From CAYFVR01 sp046541515 (GTDB lineage: Bacteria > Desulfobacterota > Desulfobacteria > Desulfobacterales > Desulfococcaceae), in NCBI GenBank assembly GCA_046541515.1, contig JBKHDD010000027.1:1-38806 (forward strand): a stretch of DNA of 38,806 bases, in the 5' to 3' direction. The notes beneath the pieces were generated by a model that saw only the letters and a list, made by a program, of their open reading frames with translations, searched no databases and had not been told where the DNA came from. Both the position numbers and the translations under genes were made by a program. Numbering within the stretch: the stretch's first letter is position 1; each line of letters opens with the position of its first letter. Shown here one piece after another: positions 1-7,566 of this stretch.

Positions 1-508
1 CGATCTCCACCCGGGAGGCGCCGCCGTTTGGCTTGGTGGCCACGGAGGCGAGGATGACGAAACCATCGGTATCCTCGTCGGCGTCGGGATCGGCTCGGTT
101 GTTCAAAATCCGAACGTTGTAGGTGTAACCGTCCCCGATGGTCTCATCCTGCACGATGACAACGCCGTTTTCAAATCGGTCCCCTTCCCCGGCGGCATTC
201 CATCCAGAAATGGTGCCATCCAGCAAGAAGGACAGCGAAGGAGGACTGCCCAAATCCTCTTGATCGGTCGGATCATAATCGATATTGGCCGGAATCAACG
301 GCTCCACCAACACGCGACCGTGCTCCAGCCCGGCCTCGGCCGCGTAGAAGGCCGCCTGCTTTTTCTTTTCGGCGTTGGAAAGCATGATCTCGAAGATGGA
401 GGTTTGGGTGGCGGCGATGCCGATGACGGTCAGCACAATCATCACCAGCATGGCGACGATCAGGACGAATCCATCCTCGCCTCTTCGGCAATTGGATCTT
501 ATTTTCAT
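1..508 (-). CDS. pilX: PilX-like type IV pilus minor pilin, 3' end outside window
   Basis: Reverse-strand translation from the ATG at 508 begins MKIRSNCRRGEDG followed by FVLIVAMLVMIVLTVIGIAA, a type III signal peptide cut after Gly and a single hydrophobic helix. The next segment, ending in AAFYAAEAGLEHG, is the signature of the PilX N-terminal domain. The residue at mature position 5 is Val, not the usual Glu, as in PilX/GspK-type tip subunits. An AAGGAG ribosome site sits 7 bases upstream. The gene follows pilW by 18 bases and is the last of four co-directional minor-pilin genes. A D-rich stretch (DPDADEDTDG) near the visible end could bind calcium. About 169 residues are visible; the C-terminus lies beyond base 1. 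Expected role: inner-membrane or tip pseudopilin that primes pilus assembly. Confidence 0.85.
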   Translation of the reverse strand, partial: MKIRSNCRRGEDGFVLIVAMLVMIVLTVIGIAATQTSIFEIMLSNAEKKKQAAFYAAEAGLEHGRVLVEPLIPANIDYDPTDQEDLGSPPSLSFLLDGTISGWNAAGEGDRFENGVVIVQDETIGDGYTYNVRILNNRADPDADEDTDGFVILASVATKPNGGASRVEI

Positions 509-526
509 AATCGGGCTCCTTATTGA

Positions 527-1666
527 TTACAGGCCCAAACTTCGAACCTGAACGTCCTGGACGATGATCCGGCGTCGGAAATTGTCGCTGACGACGTCGG
601 CGCCGGCGAATTCGTCCAGCACAGGTTTTTCCGATGGGTGCAAATCCCGGTATTCCCCGGAGGTCCGGGCAATCATGCGAATGCGGACCATGCGCACCCG
701 TGTCTGATCCTCCTCGTCCATGAAATTTCCGTCGCCGCCGAAATTGTAGTTTTCGTTATACCATTCCTCGTCGCCGTCACCGTCGAAATCTCCGAAGTAG
801 TCGAATTGCAGGTCCTCGATTCCTTCGGCCAGTGGCTGGGCGTTATCGCCGTTGACTTCTCGCATCAGGATATCGTCGTTGTCTCCGCCGATGAAGTAGC
901 GAATCCGCTGGAAGGCTTCCATGTTGAAAAATTCAATCGTGCTCATCGAACCAAACTCGTTGGCATTGGCAACGGTGTTCGGCACCGTGAAGTTGCTCCC
1001 CCTATAATTGAATTGCACGTTGTCATAGCTGATTGTTCCTTCCGATTGATCGACATCGGTAACAATCATGAGATTTTTAAACACCGTACCATCATCATCT
1101 GGAGGCGATGTAATAACGGCCGGCAAAAAGAAAGTGCCCGATTGCGTCCAGGAATCCGGGCCGCAGTCGCAATTGTTGTTCCAATTGCTGAAGGGAGCTT
1201 CATTTAAATCATCAGACACATTGGTTGGGGATGACAGATTCAATACGGGCAGGTCGCTGCAAAGATCCGGCTCTCCGACTTCCCCGCACAGGTTCTCGTC
1301 CAGGTTCACAAACCGGATGATGATCTCATCCGATTCGTAGTCATTTTCCGTAACACCATTTCGCGCACTAATTCCATAAACCGTTATGGTTTCGTTAAAA
1401 ACCCCATCATCATCATCATCCAAAAAATCAAAAACGACAAAGTTGTCCCCCAACCCCGCACCCGCCATCCGAATATCCCGCCGGAGATACATTAGGGCCG
1501 ATCGCACGTTTTGCTGGGTGGCCGAGATGTCGTCCTGCACCAGATAGGACTCGTAGCTGGACGTGAAAACCGCGAGCACCGGAATCAGCACGACCATGAA
1601 GATGCCGGCCACGATCATCAGCTCCAGAAGAGTGAAACCTTTTGAATTTCGCATATTTTTCCGCAT
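527..1666 (-). CDS. pilW: PilW-like type IV pilus minor pilin
   Basis: 379 residues. The N-terminus MRKNMRNSKG/FTLLELMIVAGIFMVV is a class III prepilin leader with Glu at mature position 5, followed by one membrane helix (about residues 11-34). The body is Asn/Asp-rich and fits the PilW family, which is usually about 280-380 residues. Two loops fit the DxDxDG calcium pattern: residues 83-92, encoded partly by a GAT repeat near 1391-1420, and residues 293-298. Four Cys (CGEVGEPDLC and NNNCDC) may form disulfides. The start is supported by AGGAGG 7 bases upstream of ATG. It lies 14 bases after pilV. PilW is a minor pilin thought to join FimT, PilV and PilX in a complex that initiates pilus fibres. 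Assignment by N-terminus and operon position is good; sequence-specific function is inferred. Confidence 0.85.
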   Translation of the reverse strand: MRKNMRNSKGFTLLELMIVAGIFMVVLIPVLAVFTSSYESYLVQDDISATQQNVRSALMYLRRDIRMAGAGLGDNFVVFDFLDDDDDGVFNETITVYGISARNGVTENDYESDEIIIRFVNLDENLCGEVGEPDLCSDLPVLNLSSPTNVSDDLNEAPFSNWNNNCDCGPDSWTQSGTFFLPAVITSPPDDDGTVFKNLMIVTDVDQSEGTISYDNVQFNYRGSNFTVPNTVANANEFGSMSTIEFFNMEAFQRIRYFIGGDNDDILMREVNGDNAQPLAEGIEDLQFDYFGDFDGDGDEEWYNENYNFGGDGNFMDEEDQTRVRMVRIRMIARTSGEYRDLHPSEKPVLDEFAGADVVSDNFRRRIIVQDVQVRSLGL

Positions 1667-1680
1667 GGAGATATCCTCCT

Positions 1681-2118
1681 TCAGTTCCCGATGATGGTTT
1701 CGAATTCGGTTCGGCGGGTCAGGCCGGTCCGGCTTTCCCAGGACACCTCCACCGCCACCACCACCGTGCCGGCCACCGGGCCGTCCTCCCGATCTACGAC
1801 CCGGGTCAAATAAAACCCGTCGGAGGGCTCGCTGTCCCGGACCCGGGGAACCCCGCCGTCGAGAACGACATAATCGGTATGGTCCTCAATGTCCTCGAAA
1901 TCCCCGTTGCGCAGATCCTCGATCTTTTCGGCGATCATGGTGCTGGCGAAGGTGAAGTTTCTTCCCTCCACGTTGCCGTGGATCGCCACCGTCTGGAGCG
2001 CCGCGACCCCGAGAAGGCCGATGGCCAGAATCACGGTGGCGATGAGCAATTCCAGCAGCGTGAAGCCGCTCTGATTCGCGAAGGAGGCCGCCTCAATTTC
2101 ATTATAATTTTTTTCCAT
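1681..2118 (-). CDS. pilV: PilV-like type IV pilus minor pilin
   Basis: 145 residues from the ATG at 2118 (MEKNYNEIEAASFANQSG/FTLLELLIATVILAIGLLGV). The frame is open further upstream, but this ATG is preferred because GGGAGG lies directly before it and it begins one base after the fimT stop, as expected for a coupled operon. The leader is cut after Gly and Glu is at mature position 5. The hydrophobic helix ending GLLGVAALQT, followed by a short globular domain with FASTMIAEKIEDLRN, is typical of PilV-type pseudopilins. It sits in the same operon as fimT, pilW and pilX and is expected to act in the pilus initiation complex at the inner membrane. Confidence 0.85.
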   Translation of the reverse strand: MEKNYNEIEAASFANQSGFTLLELLIATVILAIGLLGVAALQTVAIHGNVEGRNFTFASTMIAEKIEDLRNGDFEDIEDHTDYVVLDGGVPRVRDSEPSDGFYLTRVVDREDGPVAGTVVVAVEVSWESRTGLTRRTEFETIIGN

Positions 2119-2119
2119 T

Positions 2120-2671
2120 TTATTCCTCCCAAGTTCCACCATAATTTCGAGCCATCCGGATTCGCGCGTTTGCGGAGGAGACAACGATGGCGAAGGTTTC
2201 CGACCGTTCATTTTTCAGATAAATGGATCCACCTAACCCATCCACGCTGCCCATGTAATTAAAATCCACGGAATTCCCCCCAAAGCTGATCCCGTCATCC
2301 GGTTCGCTCAAACCTGGCACCGGCCCTTGGTCCGTGCCAAAAACGACCCCTTTGCTTTTCTCGGGAATACGGACGACCTTTTCCACCACATTGTCGTCGG
2401 CGCTATTGTCCAAGTCCATGTCCGGGCCGGAGCTGATCACGGTGTACGAATTATCATCCGGGTTGAAATTAATCCGCCATTCCCCTCCGGTTTCGATGGC
2501 CTTGATCCGCGCCAACTGAAGGTCGGAATATACCGTCCGGGCCGCGTCCCGAAGCCGCGCCCGGGCGATCCAGCCGGAAAACGTCGGGAAGGCCATGATC
2601 GACATCACGGCAACGATGGCGACCACCAACATCAGTTCTATCAGCGTAAACCCTTTTTCATTCCGCCGCAT
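2120..2671 (-). CDS. fimT: FimT/GspH-type minor pilin
   Basis: 183 residues. The leader MRRNEKG is followed by FTLIELMLVVAIVAVMSIMA, with Glu at mature position 5. The motif RLRDAARTVYSDLQLARIKAIETG after the helix (given here in parts: RDAARTVYSD, LQLARIKAIE) is the conserved GspH/FimT segment. The C-terminal half is a beta-rich domain with Asp-rich turns (GPDMDLDNSADD). GGAGG lies upstream of the ATG at 2671. It is first in the operon, downstream of a sigma-54-like promoter at 2739-2754. FimT-type pilins are minor components of the type IV pilus tip, and some family members bind DNA during natural transformation. Whether this one does is unknown. Confidence 0.85.
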   Translation of the reverse strand: MRRNEKGFTLIELMLVVAIVAVMSIMAFPTFSGWIARARLRDAARTVYSDLQLARIKAIETGGEWRINFNPDDNSYTVISSGPDMDLDNSADDNVVEKVVRIPEKSKGVVFGTDQGPVPGLSEPDDGISFGGNSVDFNYMGSVDGLGGSIYLKNERSETFAIVVSSANARIRMARNYGGTWEE

Positions 2672-2694
2672 AGCAGCGCCCTCCTTTGATTTTG

Positions 2695-2718
2695 AACAGG
2701 GAATGCCGCTTCCCTGTT
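2695..2718 (-). other. 8-bp hairpin in fimT leader
   Basis: AACAGGGA (2695-2702) and TCCCTGTT (2711-2718) form a perfect 8-bp inverted repeat with an 8-base loop. It lies between the predicted sigma-54 start site and the fimT ribosome site. It could be an mRNA leader hairpin or an operator. No T-tract follows it, so it is not a terminator. Confidence 0.4.
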
Positions 2719-2738
2719 AGTTTGCCGAAAACAAGACT

Positions 2739-2754
2739 AGCAAAAAAAGCGCCA
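2739..2754 (-). promoter_or_regulatory. Predicted sigma-54 promoter of the minor-pilin operon
   Basis: On the minus strand the sequence CTGGCGCTTTTTTTGCT matches the -24/-12 consensus (TGGCAC-N5-TTGCA) at all positions except one in the -24 element. GG (2753-2752) and GC (2741-2740) are separated by exactly 10 bases, the required spacing. The expected start is about base 2728, some 57 bases before fimT. Many type IV pilin genes are transcribed by RpoN with a PilR-type activator, so the context fits. No activator site was identified. Confidence 0.6.
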
Positions 2755-2990
2755 GCGCCGCCCAAAGGATATAACCTTTAAAAAAACAACGCGTGAGCCG
2801 GTTTGGGCAATGGTTCAGTTGATTGGTATTTCAAATAAAATCAATATGTTATACTGAAAGCCATTCCGGTGCAAAGGCTTGGTTTTTCGAGGAAATCACT
2901 GCCCCTGCCTACTTTTCCCCATTCAACTGAACCGATGCCCCGGTTTGCAAAACAGGAACAAGCCTGGGGATAAAACCCCAGGCTTGTTCC

Positions 2991-3013
2991 GAAAAAGCCC
3001 GCCAAAGCGGGCT
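2991..3013 (-). terminator. Intrinsic terminator, minus strand
   Basis: On the minus strand AGCCCGC-TTTG-GCGGGCT forms a 7-bp stem followed directly by TTTTTC. It would stop transcripts arriving from the right. purQ, the nearest minus-strand gene, ends almost 600 bases upstream, so the transcript ended here is unclear. Confidence 0.65.
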
Positions 3014-3041
3014 CCCAACGCCCATGCCTGTAGTTGGGAAG

Positions 3042-3063
3042 AGCGCCCTTCGGGGCGCTTTTT
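3042..3063 (+). terminator. Intrinsic terminator, plus strand, UUCG loop
   Basis: AGCGCCC (3042-3048), loop TTCG and GGGCGCT (3053-3059) are followed by a run of five T starting at 3059. This is a textbook rho-independent terminator with a stable UUCG tetraloop. No plus-strand protein gene lies upstream, so it implies a short non-coding transcript or protects the pilin promoter region. Confidence 0.7.
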
Positions 3064-3607
3064 CCGGGGTGAGCCGGGGGATTCATTCCCCGGCGGAAAA
3101 AGCGGCATGGTCATTCCAACAAATCGCCTAAAAAAGTGTAATTCAAGCGGCTTGCATTAAACTCGAAAAACGGCCAACTCCCAAAATTTCCATGGACGGC
3201 CGCTCGGCCGCGAAATTTCATGGACTCCGCCGACCAAAACAAGGCCCGCCGCAAAATTAACCGTATAAAATCTTAAATTCATTTGTTTTTTAAAAAAACA
3301 GGCGTTAAATTGGAGCGCCGGAAACGTTTCGGAAAGCGGATCGGGAGGCGGGAAGCACCATTAACAAATTTATGGCATTAAAAAGATTTATCCGGGGAAT
3401 TTGGAAGGAGGAAGGGAAAAAGCGGGAGGGCGAGAGGCGTTACGCAAGGAGAAATTCGATCCGAAAAAAATTCGGGCGATTTGCCAAATATAACCGATTC
3501 GAACCTCGTCGCCGGGGCGTCGCCAAAAATTGACGACGGAGGGAAAATTTACGTCATTTCAAGAAAAGACGGTCATCCGGCCCCAAAGGCAAAAGGGAGG
3601 CGGTTGC
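3064..3607. other. Unassigned intergenic region downstream of purQ
   Basis: I see no convincing gene. The stretch includes a GCCGGGG/CCCCGGC hairpin (3073-3094). It also has two copies of a 13-14 base sequence, AAATTTCCATGGAC (3184-3197) and AAATTTCATGGAC (3213-3225), on either side of CGGCCGCTCGGCCG. An A/T tract, GTTTTTTAAAAAAAC, lies near 3285-3299. It is noticeably more AT-rich than the genes around it. No terminator with a T-tract was found just after purQ. Confidence 0.5.
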
Positions 3608-4432
3608 TCATCTCCAAAACCCCGTCGCGTTTTCCAAAATCCGTCTTCCGGCGGGAACGGATTTTTCGTTGGCGTCGTCCGAGACGTTCAACGCACCGGT
3701 TGCGGCCTTTCGCGTCCAATCGGGGTGCTGGCTCCAGTGGTGATACGCCTCGGGATGGGGCATCAGCCCGAACACGCGGCCGGTGGGGTCGCAAATGCCG
3801 GCGATGTCGCGGAAGGCGCCGTTGGGGTTGTCCGGAAACCGGCCTTGGGCGGCTTCGCCCTCCGGCGTGGCATAGCGAAGAACGACCTGTCCCCCCGCTT
3901 CCAGCCGGTCCAGCGCCGCCTTCTCGGCGAAAAACTTGCCTTCTCCATGGCGAACAGGCAACTCCATACGGTCCATGCCTCGGGTGAACACGCAGGGCGA
4001 GTCCGGATTGGCGGTCAAATGGACCCACTGGTCCCGAAAATTGCCGCAATCGTTTCCGGTCAGCGCCACCGTCCTTGCCGAATAATCGCCGTCCAGCCCC
4101 GGCAGAAGGCCCAGGTTCACCAGGGTCTGAAATCCGTTGCAGATGCCCAGCACCAGATTTCCGCCCGCGACGAACTCCAGCAACGCATCGCCCAAATGGG
4201 TGCGCATCCGCACCGCCTGAATCACTCCGGCGCCGTGGTCGTCGCCCCAGCTAAAACCGCCGCCAAAAACGAGAATCCGAAAATCCGAAAGCGAAACCGC
4301 GCCGGAAATCAGATCGTTGATGTGGACCCGCTTCGCGGCCGCGCCGGCCAACTCCAGCGCGTATGCGGTTTCGTAGTCGCAGTTCAGCCCGAATCCGGTC
4401 GGCACCAGCGCGGGAACGGCGGCACGGCTCAT
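3608..4432 (-). CDS. purQ: Phosphoribosylformylglycinamidine synthase, glutaminase subunit PurQ
   Basis: 274 residues from the ATG at 4432, which overlaps the purL stop as ATGA, the usual sign of translational coupling. It is a class I glutamine amidotransferase. The nucleophile is Cys98 in GICNGFQTLVN, with His226 and Glu228 in PHPEAYHH. The N-terminal PTGFGLNCDYETAYALELAGA is typical of PurQ. It hydrolyses glutamine and passes ammonia to PurL, which converts FGAR to FGAM in step 4 of purine synthesis. The length is slightly above Bacillus PurQ (about 227) and matches the longer PurQ forms. An in-frame upstream extension to 4798 is open but lies inside purL and is not used. Confidence 0.93.
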   Translation of the reverse strand: MSRAAVPALVPTGFGLNCDYETAYALELAGAAAKRVHINDLISGAVSLSDFRILVFGGGFSWGDDHGAGVIQAVRMRTHLGDALLEFVAGGNLVLGICNGFQTLVNLGLLPGLDGDYSARTVALTGNDCGNFRDQWVHLTANPDSPCVFTRGMDRMELPVRHGEGKFFAEKAALDRLEAGGQVVLRYATPEGEAAQGRFPDNPNGAFRDIAGICDPTGRVFGLMPHPEAYHHWSQHPDWTRKAATGALNVSDDANEKSVPAGRRILENATGFWR

Positions 4433-7422
4433 ATCAATTCTCCAAACGGCGCTTTCCAGGCTTTCAGCAGACGGTCCAGGGAAAGCCGGCTCAAAATCCG
4501 ATCGCCCTCCCGCAAAACCAGCTCCGGCGCTTCCGTCACCTCGCCGATGCGGGCGCAGGGCAGTCCGGCCATGGCCGATTCCAGCGCCTGGGCGTTCTCG
4601 GGCGCCGCCGTGACCAGAAACCGTCCGGCCGACTCCGAGAAAAGACGACGATCCCACCGCAAATCCGCCTCCACCGGAATCCGCTCCAGGTCCGCGGAAA
4701 GCCCCAGCCGGCCGCCCATGGCGGTCATGGCCAGGTGAACGCCCAGTCCGCCGCGATAGACCCCATGAACGGAGGCCGGTCTTCCCTCCCGCATCCATCC
4801 GCGGAGCCGCCGGTACAATTCCAAAAACGCTTCCGGCTGAACCGACGGGACGTTCCGGCCCACATATCCAAAAAGTTCATAATATTCCGACCCGCCCAGT
4901 TCGTCCCGGGTCCAGCCAAGCACGTACAAAAGGTCTCCGGGCGATTTGGCGTCGGGCGTCTGGCAATGGCGGATGTCCTCCACCACGCCGATGGTGGAAA
5001 ACTGGAGCGTCTCCAGGGCCGAAACCTTGTGGGTTTCGCCGTGGCGGCCGGGCAGGTGGCCGTCCACGTACATGGAATCCTTGCCGGACAGCAGCGGCAG
5101 GCCATAGGCCAGGCACAAATCCCGAAGCGCCATGCAGGAACGGACCAGCTGGGCCGCCTTGAAGCGGCCGTCGGGGTTCGTTTCCGGATCGTACTGGATG
5201 TTGGGCCAGCAAAAATTGTCCACGCCGCCGATCTGGTCCGGGTCCGCGCCCGCGGCCACCAGCCGACGGACCGCCTCGTCAATGGTGCAGGCGGTCATGG
5301 CGTAGGCGTCGATGGCGGAATATTGGGGAATCAGCGCCTGGGAAACCGCCAACCCCCGGTCGGAATCCAGCCGGGGCCGAATCACCGCCGCGTCGGAGGG
5401 CAAATCGCGGCCCGCGCCCACCAGCGGCTTGATCACGCTGCCCCCTTGAACCTCGTGGTCGTACTGGCGGGCAATCCATTCTCGGGAGCAAAGGTTGGGC
5501 CGGGCCAGCAGATCGGTCATCAGCCGGTCCAGATTCCGAGGCGGACCCAGCACCGGTTCCACGAGACCCCGATCCTCCGGGGAGCGCCAATGGGCATCGA
5601 ACTCCCATTGGGGAAATCCGGACTGGAGCAGATCCATGTCCACGCGGGCGCAGGTTTCGCCCTTCCAGACGATGTGCAACATCCCGGAGTCGGTGTAGCG
5701 GCCGATGACGGTGCTTTCCACGGCGTGCTTCGCGGAAAGGGCCATGAATCGGTCCAGATGTTCGGGGTGGACCGCCACGGTCATCCGCTCCTGGGATTCC
5801 GAGACCCAGATTTCCCATTGGTCCAGACCGTCGTATTTAAGGGGAACGCGGTCCAGTTCGATTTCCACGCCGCCGCTGAAGCGGGCCGATTCGCCCACGG
5901 AGGAGCTGAGCCCGCCGCCGCCGTTGTCGGTAATGAAGGCGATGAGCCCCTGGTCCCGGGCCTCCAGCAGAAAATCGTGCATCTTTTTCTGGGTGTACGG
6001 ATCGCCGATCTGTACGTGGCCCGCCGGCGTGGATTCGGAAAACACCTCCGAAGAGGCGGTCACCCCGTGAATGCCGTCCTTCCCCACCCGACCGCCGCAC
6101 ATAATCACCAGATCGCCGGGGGAAGTGGCCTTTTGCTCCGCCGGTTCGCCGTCGATCATGGCCGGCATAAGGCCCACGGCCGTCACGAAGACCAGGCACT
6201 TGCCCAGATATCCGGGATGAAAGGTCAGCTGCCCGAAGGGCGTCGGCACCCCGCTTTTGTTGCCCCCGTCCCGAACGCCTTCGATGACGCCGTCCAGCAG
6301 GCGGCGGGGATGGAGCCGGGGCCGAAGCGGCCCGTCGTAGTCCCTCGGCCCCACGCAGAAGCCATAGGCCCCCATGATCAGTCGGGCGCCTTTTCCGGTG
6401 CCCAGCGGGTCCCGGTACACGCCCACGATGCCGGTGATCGCCCCGCCGTACGCCTCCATGTTGGAGGGCGAATTGTGGGTTTCTCCGGTGATCACATAAT
6501 AGTGGTCGTCGTCGAACCGGCCGACGCCGGCGTTGTCCCACAACACCGAAATCACCCAGGGCTTTTTCTTCTGGAGCGCAAGGGTGGGCGCCTGAACGCA
6601 GGTCTTGAAAAGGTTGTCCCAGACCTCCGCCGGCCCGTCGGCCCCTTCCCGGTAAAAAAACTTTCCCTGGAAGGTGTTGTGATTGCAGTGATCGCTGCGC
6701 CCCTGGGAAACGTACTCCAGCTCCACGTCGGTGGGATCGGAGAGGCCGAAGGCCCGCCGCTCGTTCCGAACCGCCGGGTCGTTGAAATAGGCGCGAATGA
6801 CGGGGATATCCCGGGGATTGAGCGCCAGGTTCCGCTGGTCGCTGATCCGGGCCAGGGTTTCGTCGTCGGCCACCGAGAACGTGGTCACCGTCGGTTCGTG
6901 GTCCAGCTTCACCTTGGGAACGATGAAGCCCACCCCCTCCGCGGGGTCCCATTCCGTCGGACTGTAAATTCGCCATTGCTGGATGATCTCGTTGGCCAGT
7001 AGCTCCCGGGCCACCGTTTCCATGGACTCGCGGGACAAGTCCGGCCCGGAGAGGCAGTACCTTTTCGAGGTGTAAATCCCCTCCCCCGGCGAAAATTCCC
7101 GCCCGAGAATGTCCCGCGCCGCCTCCCGGGCCGTGGCCCCGGGGTTGTCCCGCACGCCCGGCCGATAGCCGACCCAGATGCAGCCGTCAAAGGGAAGGGG
7201 CAGGGGCGAAAGGTCCGAAACCTGGGTCGCGGGATTGGTGAACAGCTCGGCGCGAACCCGCTCCACTTCCTCCCGGGAAAGCGTCGCGTCCAGGGTGACC
7301 ACGTGAACCGTTCGAACGGCGGCCAGGGAGATGCCGAAATATTCGCGGGCTTTGCGGCGAACGGCTTCGCCTTCGGGGTCGGTCAGTTCGGGGCGAAGGG
7401 CGATTTCAATGCGATGGGGCAT
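4429..7422 (-). CDS. purL: Phosphoribosylformylglycinamidine synthase PurL with two N-terminal PurS-like modules
   Basis: 997 residues from the ATG at 7422 (MPHRIEIALRPEL). The frame is open 28 codons further upstream but that part is unlike PurL. Two PurS-like units appear in tandem: residues 4-72 (LRPELTDPEGEAV, then strand-helix) and 81-153 (YRPGVRDNPGATARE). The synthetase follows, with the catalytic His245 segment GRSDHCNHNTFQGKFFY, the ATP loop TGETHNSPSNMEAYGG, and the second half-domain with SGKDSMYVDG. There is no glutaminase domain; that is PurQ next door. The size lies between the small PurL (about 740) and the E. coli enzyme (about 1295). It catalyses ATP-dependent FGAR to FGAM in the cytosol. 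The ribosome site is weak (GAG before ATG), so the start is less certain. Confidence 0.9.
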   Translation of the reverse strand: MPHRIEIALRPELTDPEGEAVRRKAREYFGISLAAVRTVHVVTLDATLSREEVERVRAELFTNPATQVSDLSPLPLPFDGCIWVGYRPGVRDNPGATAREAARDILGREFSPGEGIYTSKRYCLSGPDLSRESMETVARELLANEIIQQWRIYSPTEWDPAEGVGFIVPKVKLDHEPTVTTFSVADDETLARISDQRNLALNPRDIPVIRAYFNDPAVRNERRAFGLSDPTDVELEYVSQGRSDHCNHNTFQGKFFYREGADGPAEVWDNLFKTCVQAPTLALQKKKPWVISVLWDNAGVGRFDDDHYYVITGETHNSPSNMEAYGGAITGIVGVYRDPLGTGKGARLIMGAYGFCVGPRDYDGPLRPRLHPRRLLDGVIEGVRDGGNKSGVPTPFGQLTFHPGYLGKCLVFVTAVGLMPAMIDGEPAEQKATSPGDLVIMCGGRVGKDGIHGVTASSEVFSESTPAGHVQIGDPYTQKKMHDFLLEARDQGLIAFITDNGGGGLSSSVGESARFSGGVEIELDRVPLKYDGLDQWEIWVSESQERMTVAVHPEHLDRFMALSAKHAVESTVIGRYTDSGMLHIVWKGETCARVDMDLLQSGFPQWEFDAHWRSPEDRGLVEPVLGPPRNLDRLMTDLLARPNLCSREWIARQYDHEVQGGSVIKPLVGAGRDLPSDAAVIRPRLDSDRGLAVSQALIPQYSAIDAYAMTACTIDEAVRRLVAAGADPDQIGGVDNFCWPNIQYDPETNPDGRFKAAQLVRSCMALRDLCLAYGLPLLSGKDSMYVDGHLPGRHGETHKVSALETLQFSTIGVVEDIRHCQTPDAKSPGDLLYVLGWTRDELGGSEYYELFGYVGRNVPSVQPEAFLELYRRLRGWMREGRPASVHGVYRGGLGVHLAMTAMGGRLGLSADLERIPVEADLRWDRRLFSESAGRFLVTAAPENAQALESAMAGLPCARIGEVTEAPELVLREGDRILSRLSLDRLLKAWKAPFGELI

Positions 7423-7511
7423 TCCACACTCGATGGCTTGCGGTTGTCGCGGACCTGGGGCGGCGGCCCAACGGTCCGAAAAAGGGCAACGTTTCCCCAC
7501 GGCCATATGTT

Positions 7512-7530
7512 GGGCGTATGCGATACGCCC
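7512..7530. other. 8-bp hairpin between rseP and purL
   Basis: GGGCGTAT (7512-7519), a 3-base loop and ATACGCCC (7523-7530) form a perfect inverted repeat in the 144-base gap before purL. No T-tract follows on the minus strand. It could be a weak terminator, an operator for purL, or an RNA processing signal. Confidence 0.35.
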
Positions 7531-7566
7531 CGACAGATTTCCGCCAAAAAAGGAACGGCGACGCTT

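Larger units (their letters stand above)
2847..3063 (+). ncRNA. Candidate ~200-nt non-coding RNA
   Basis: An extended -10 promoter, TGTTATACT (2847-2855), lies on the plus strand. About 190 bases later there is a strong intrinsic terminator (3042-3063, AGCGCCC-TTCG-GGGCGCT then T5). The stretch between has no ribosome site or convincing reading frame. It contains a perfect 15-bp hairpin (2955-2969 paired with 2976-2990, loop ATAAAA), a 7-bp CAAA-loop hairpin (2996-3013) and a TCCCAAC/GTTGGGA hairpin (3013-3039). It does not match 6S, tmRNA, SRP or RNase P RNA as far as I can tell by eye. No good -35 box is visible. Alternatively these are terminators and spacer structure only. Confidence 0.3.

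Noticed and set aside
2856..3063. 6S RNA, tmRNA, SRP RNA or RNase P RNA in the hairpin-rich gap
   Set aside because: None of the conserved sequence blocks of these RNAs could be recognised; kept only as an unnamed candidate RNA.
4363..7002. An 879-codon open frame on the plus strand, opposite purL and part of purQ
   Set aside because: It is the antisense of a clearly conserved gene in GC-rich DNA, has biased composition (Arg/Gly/His-rich) and no family motif.
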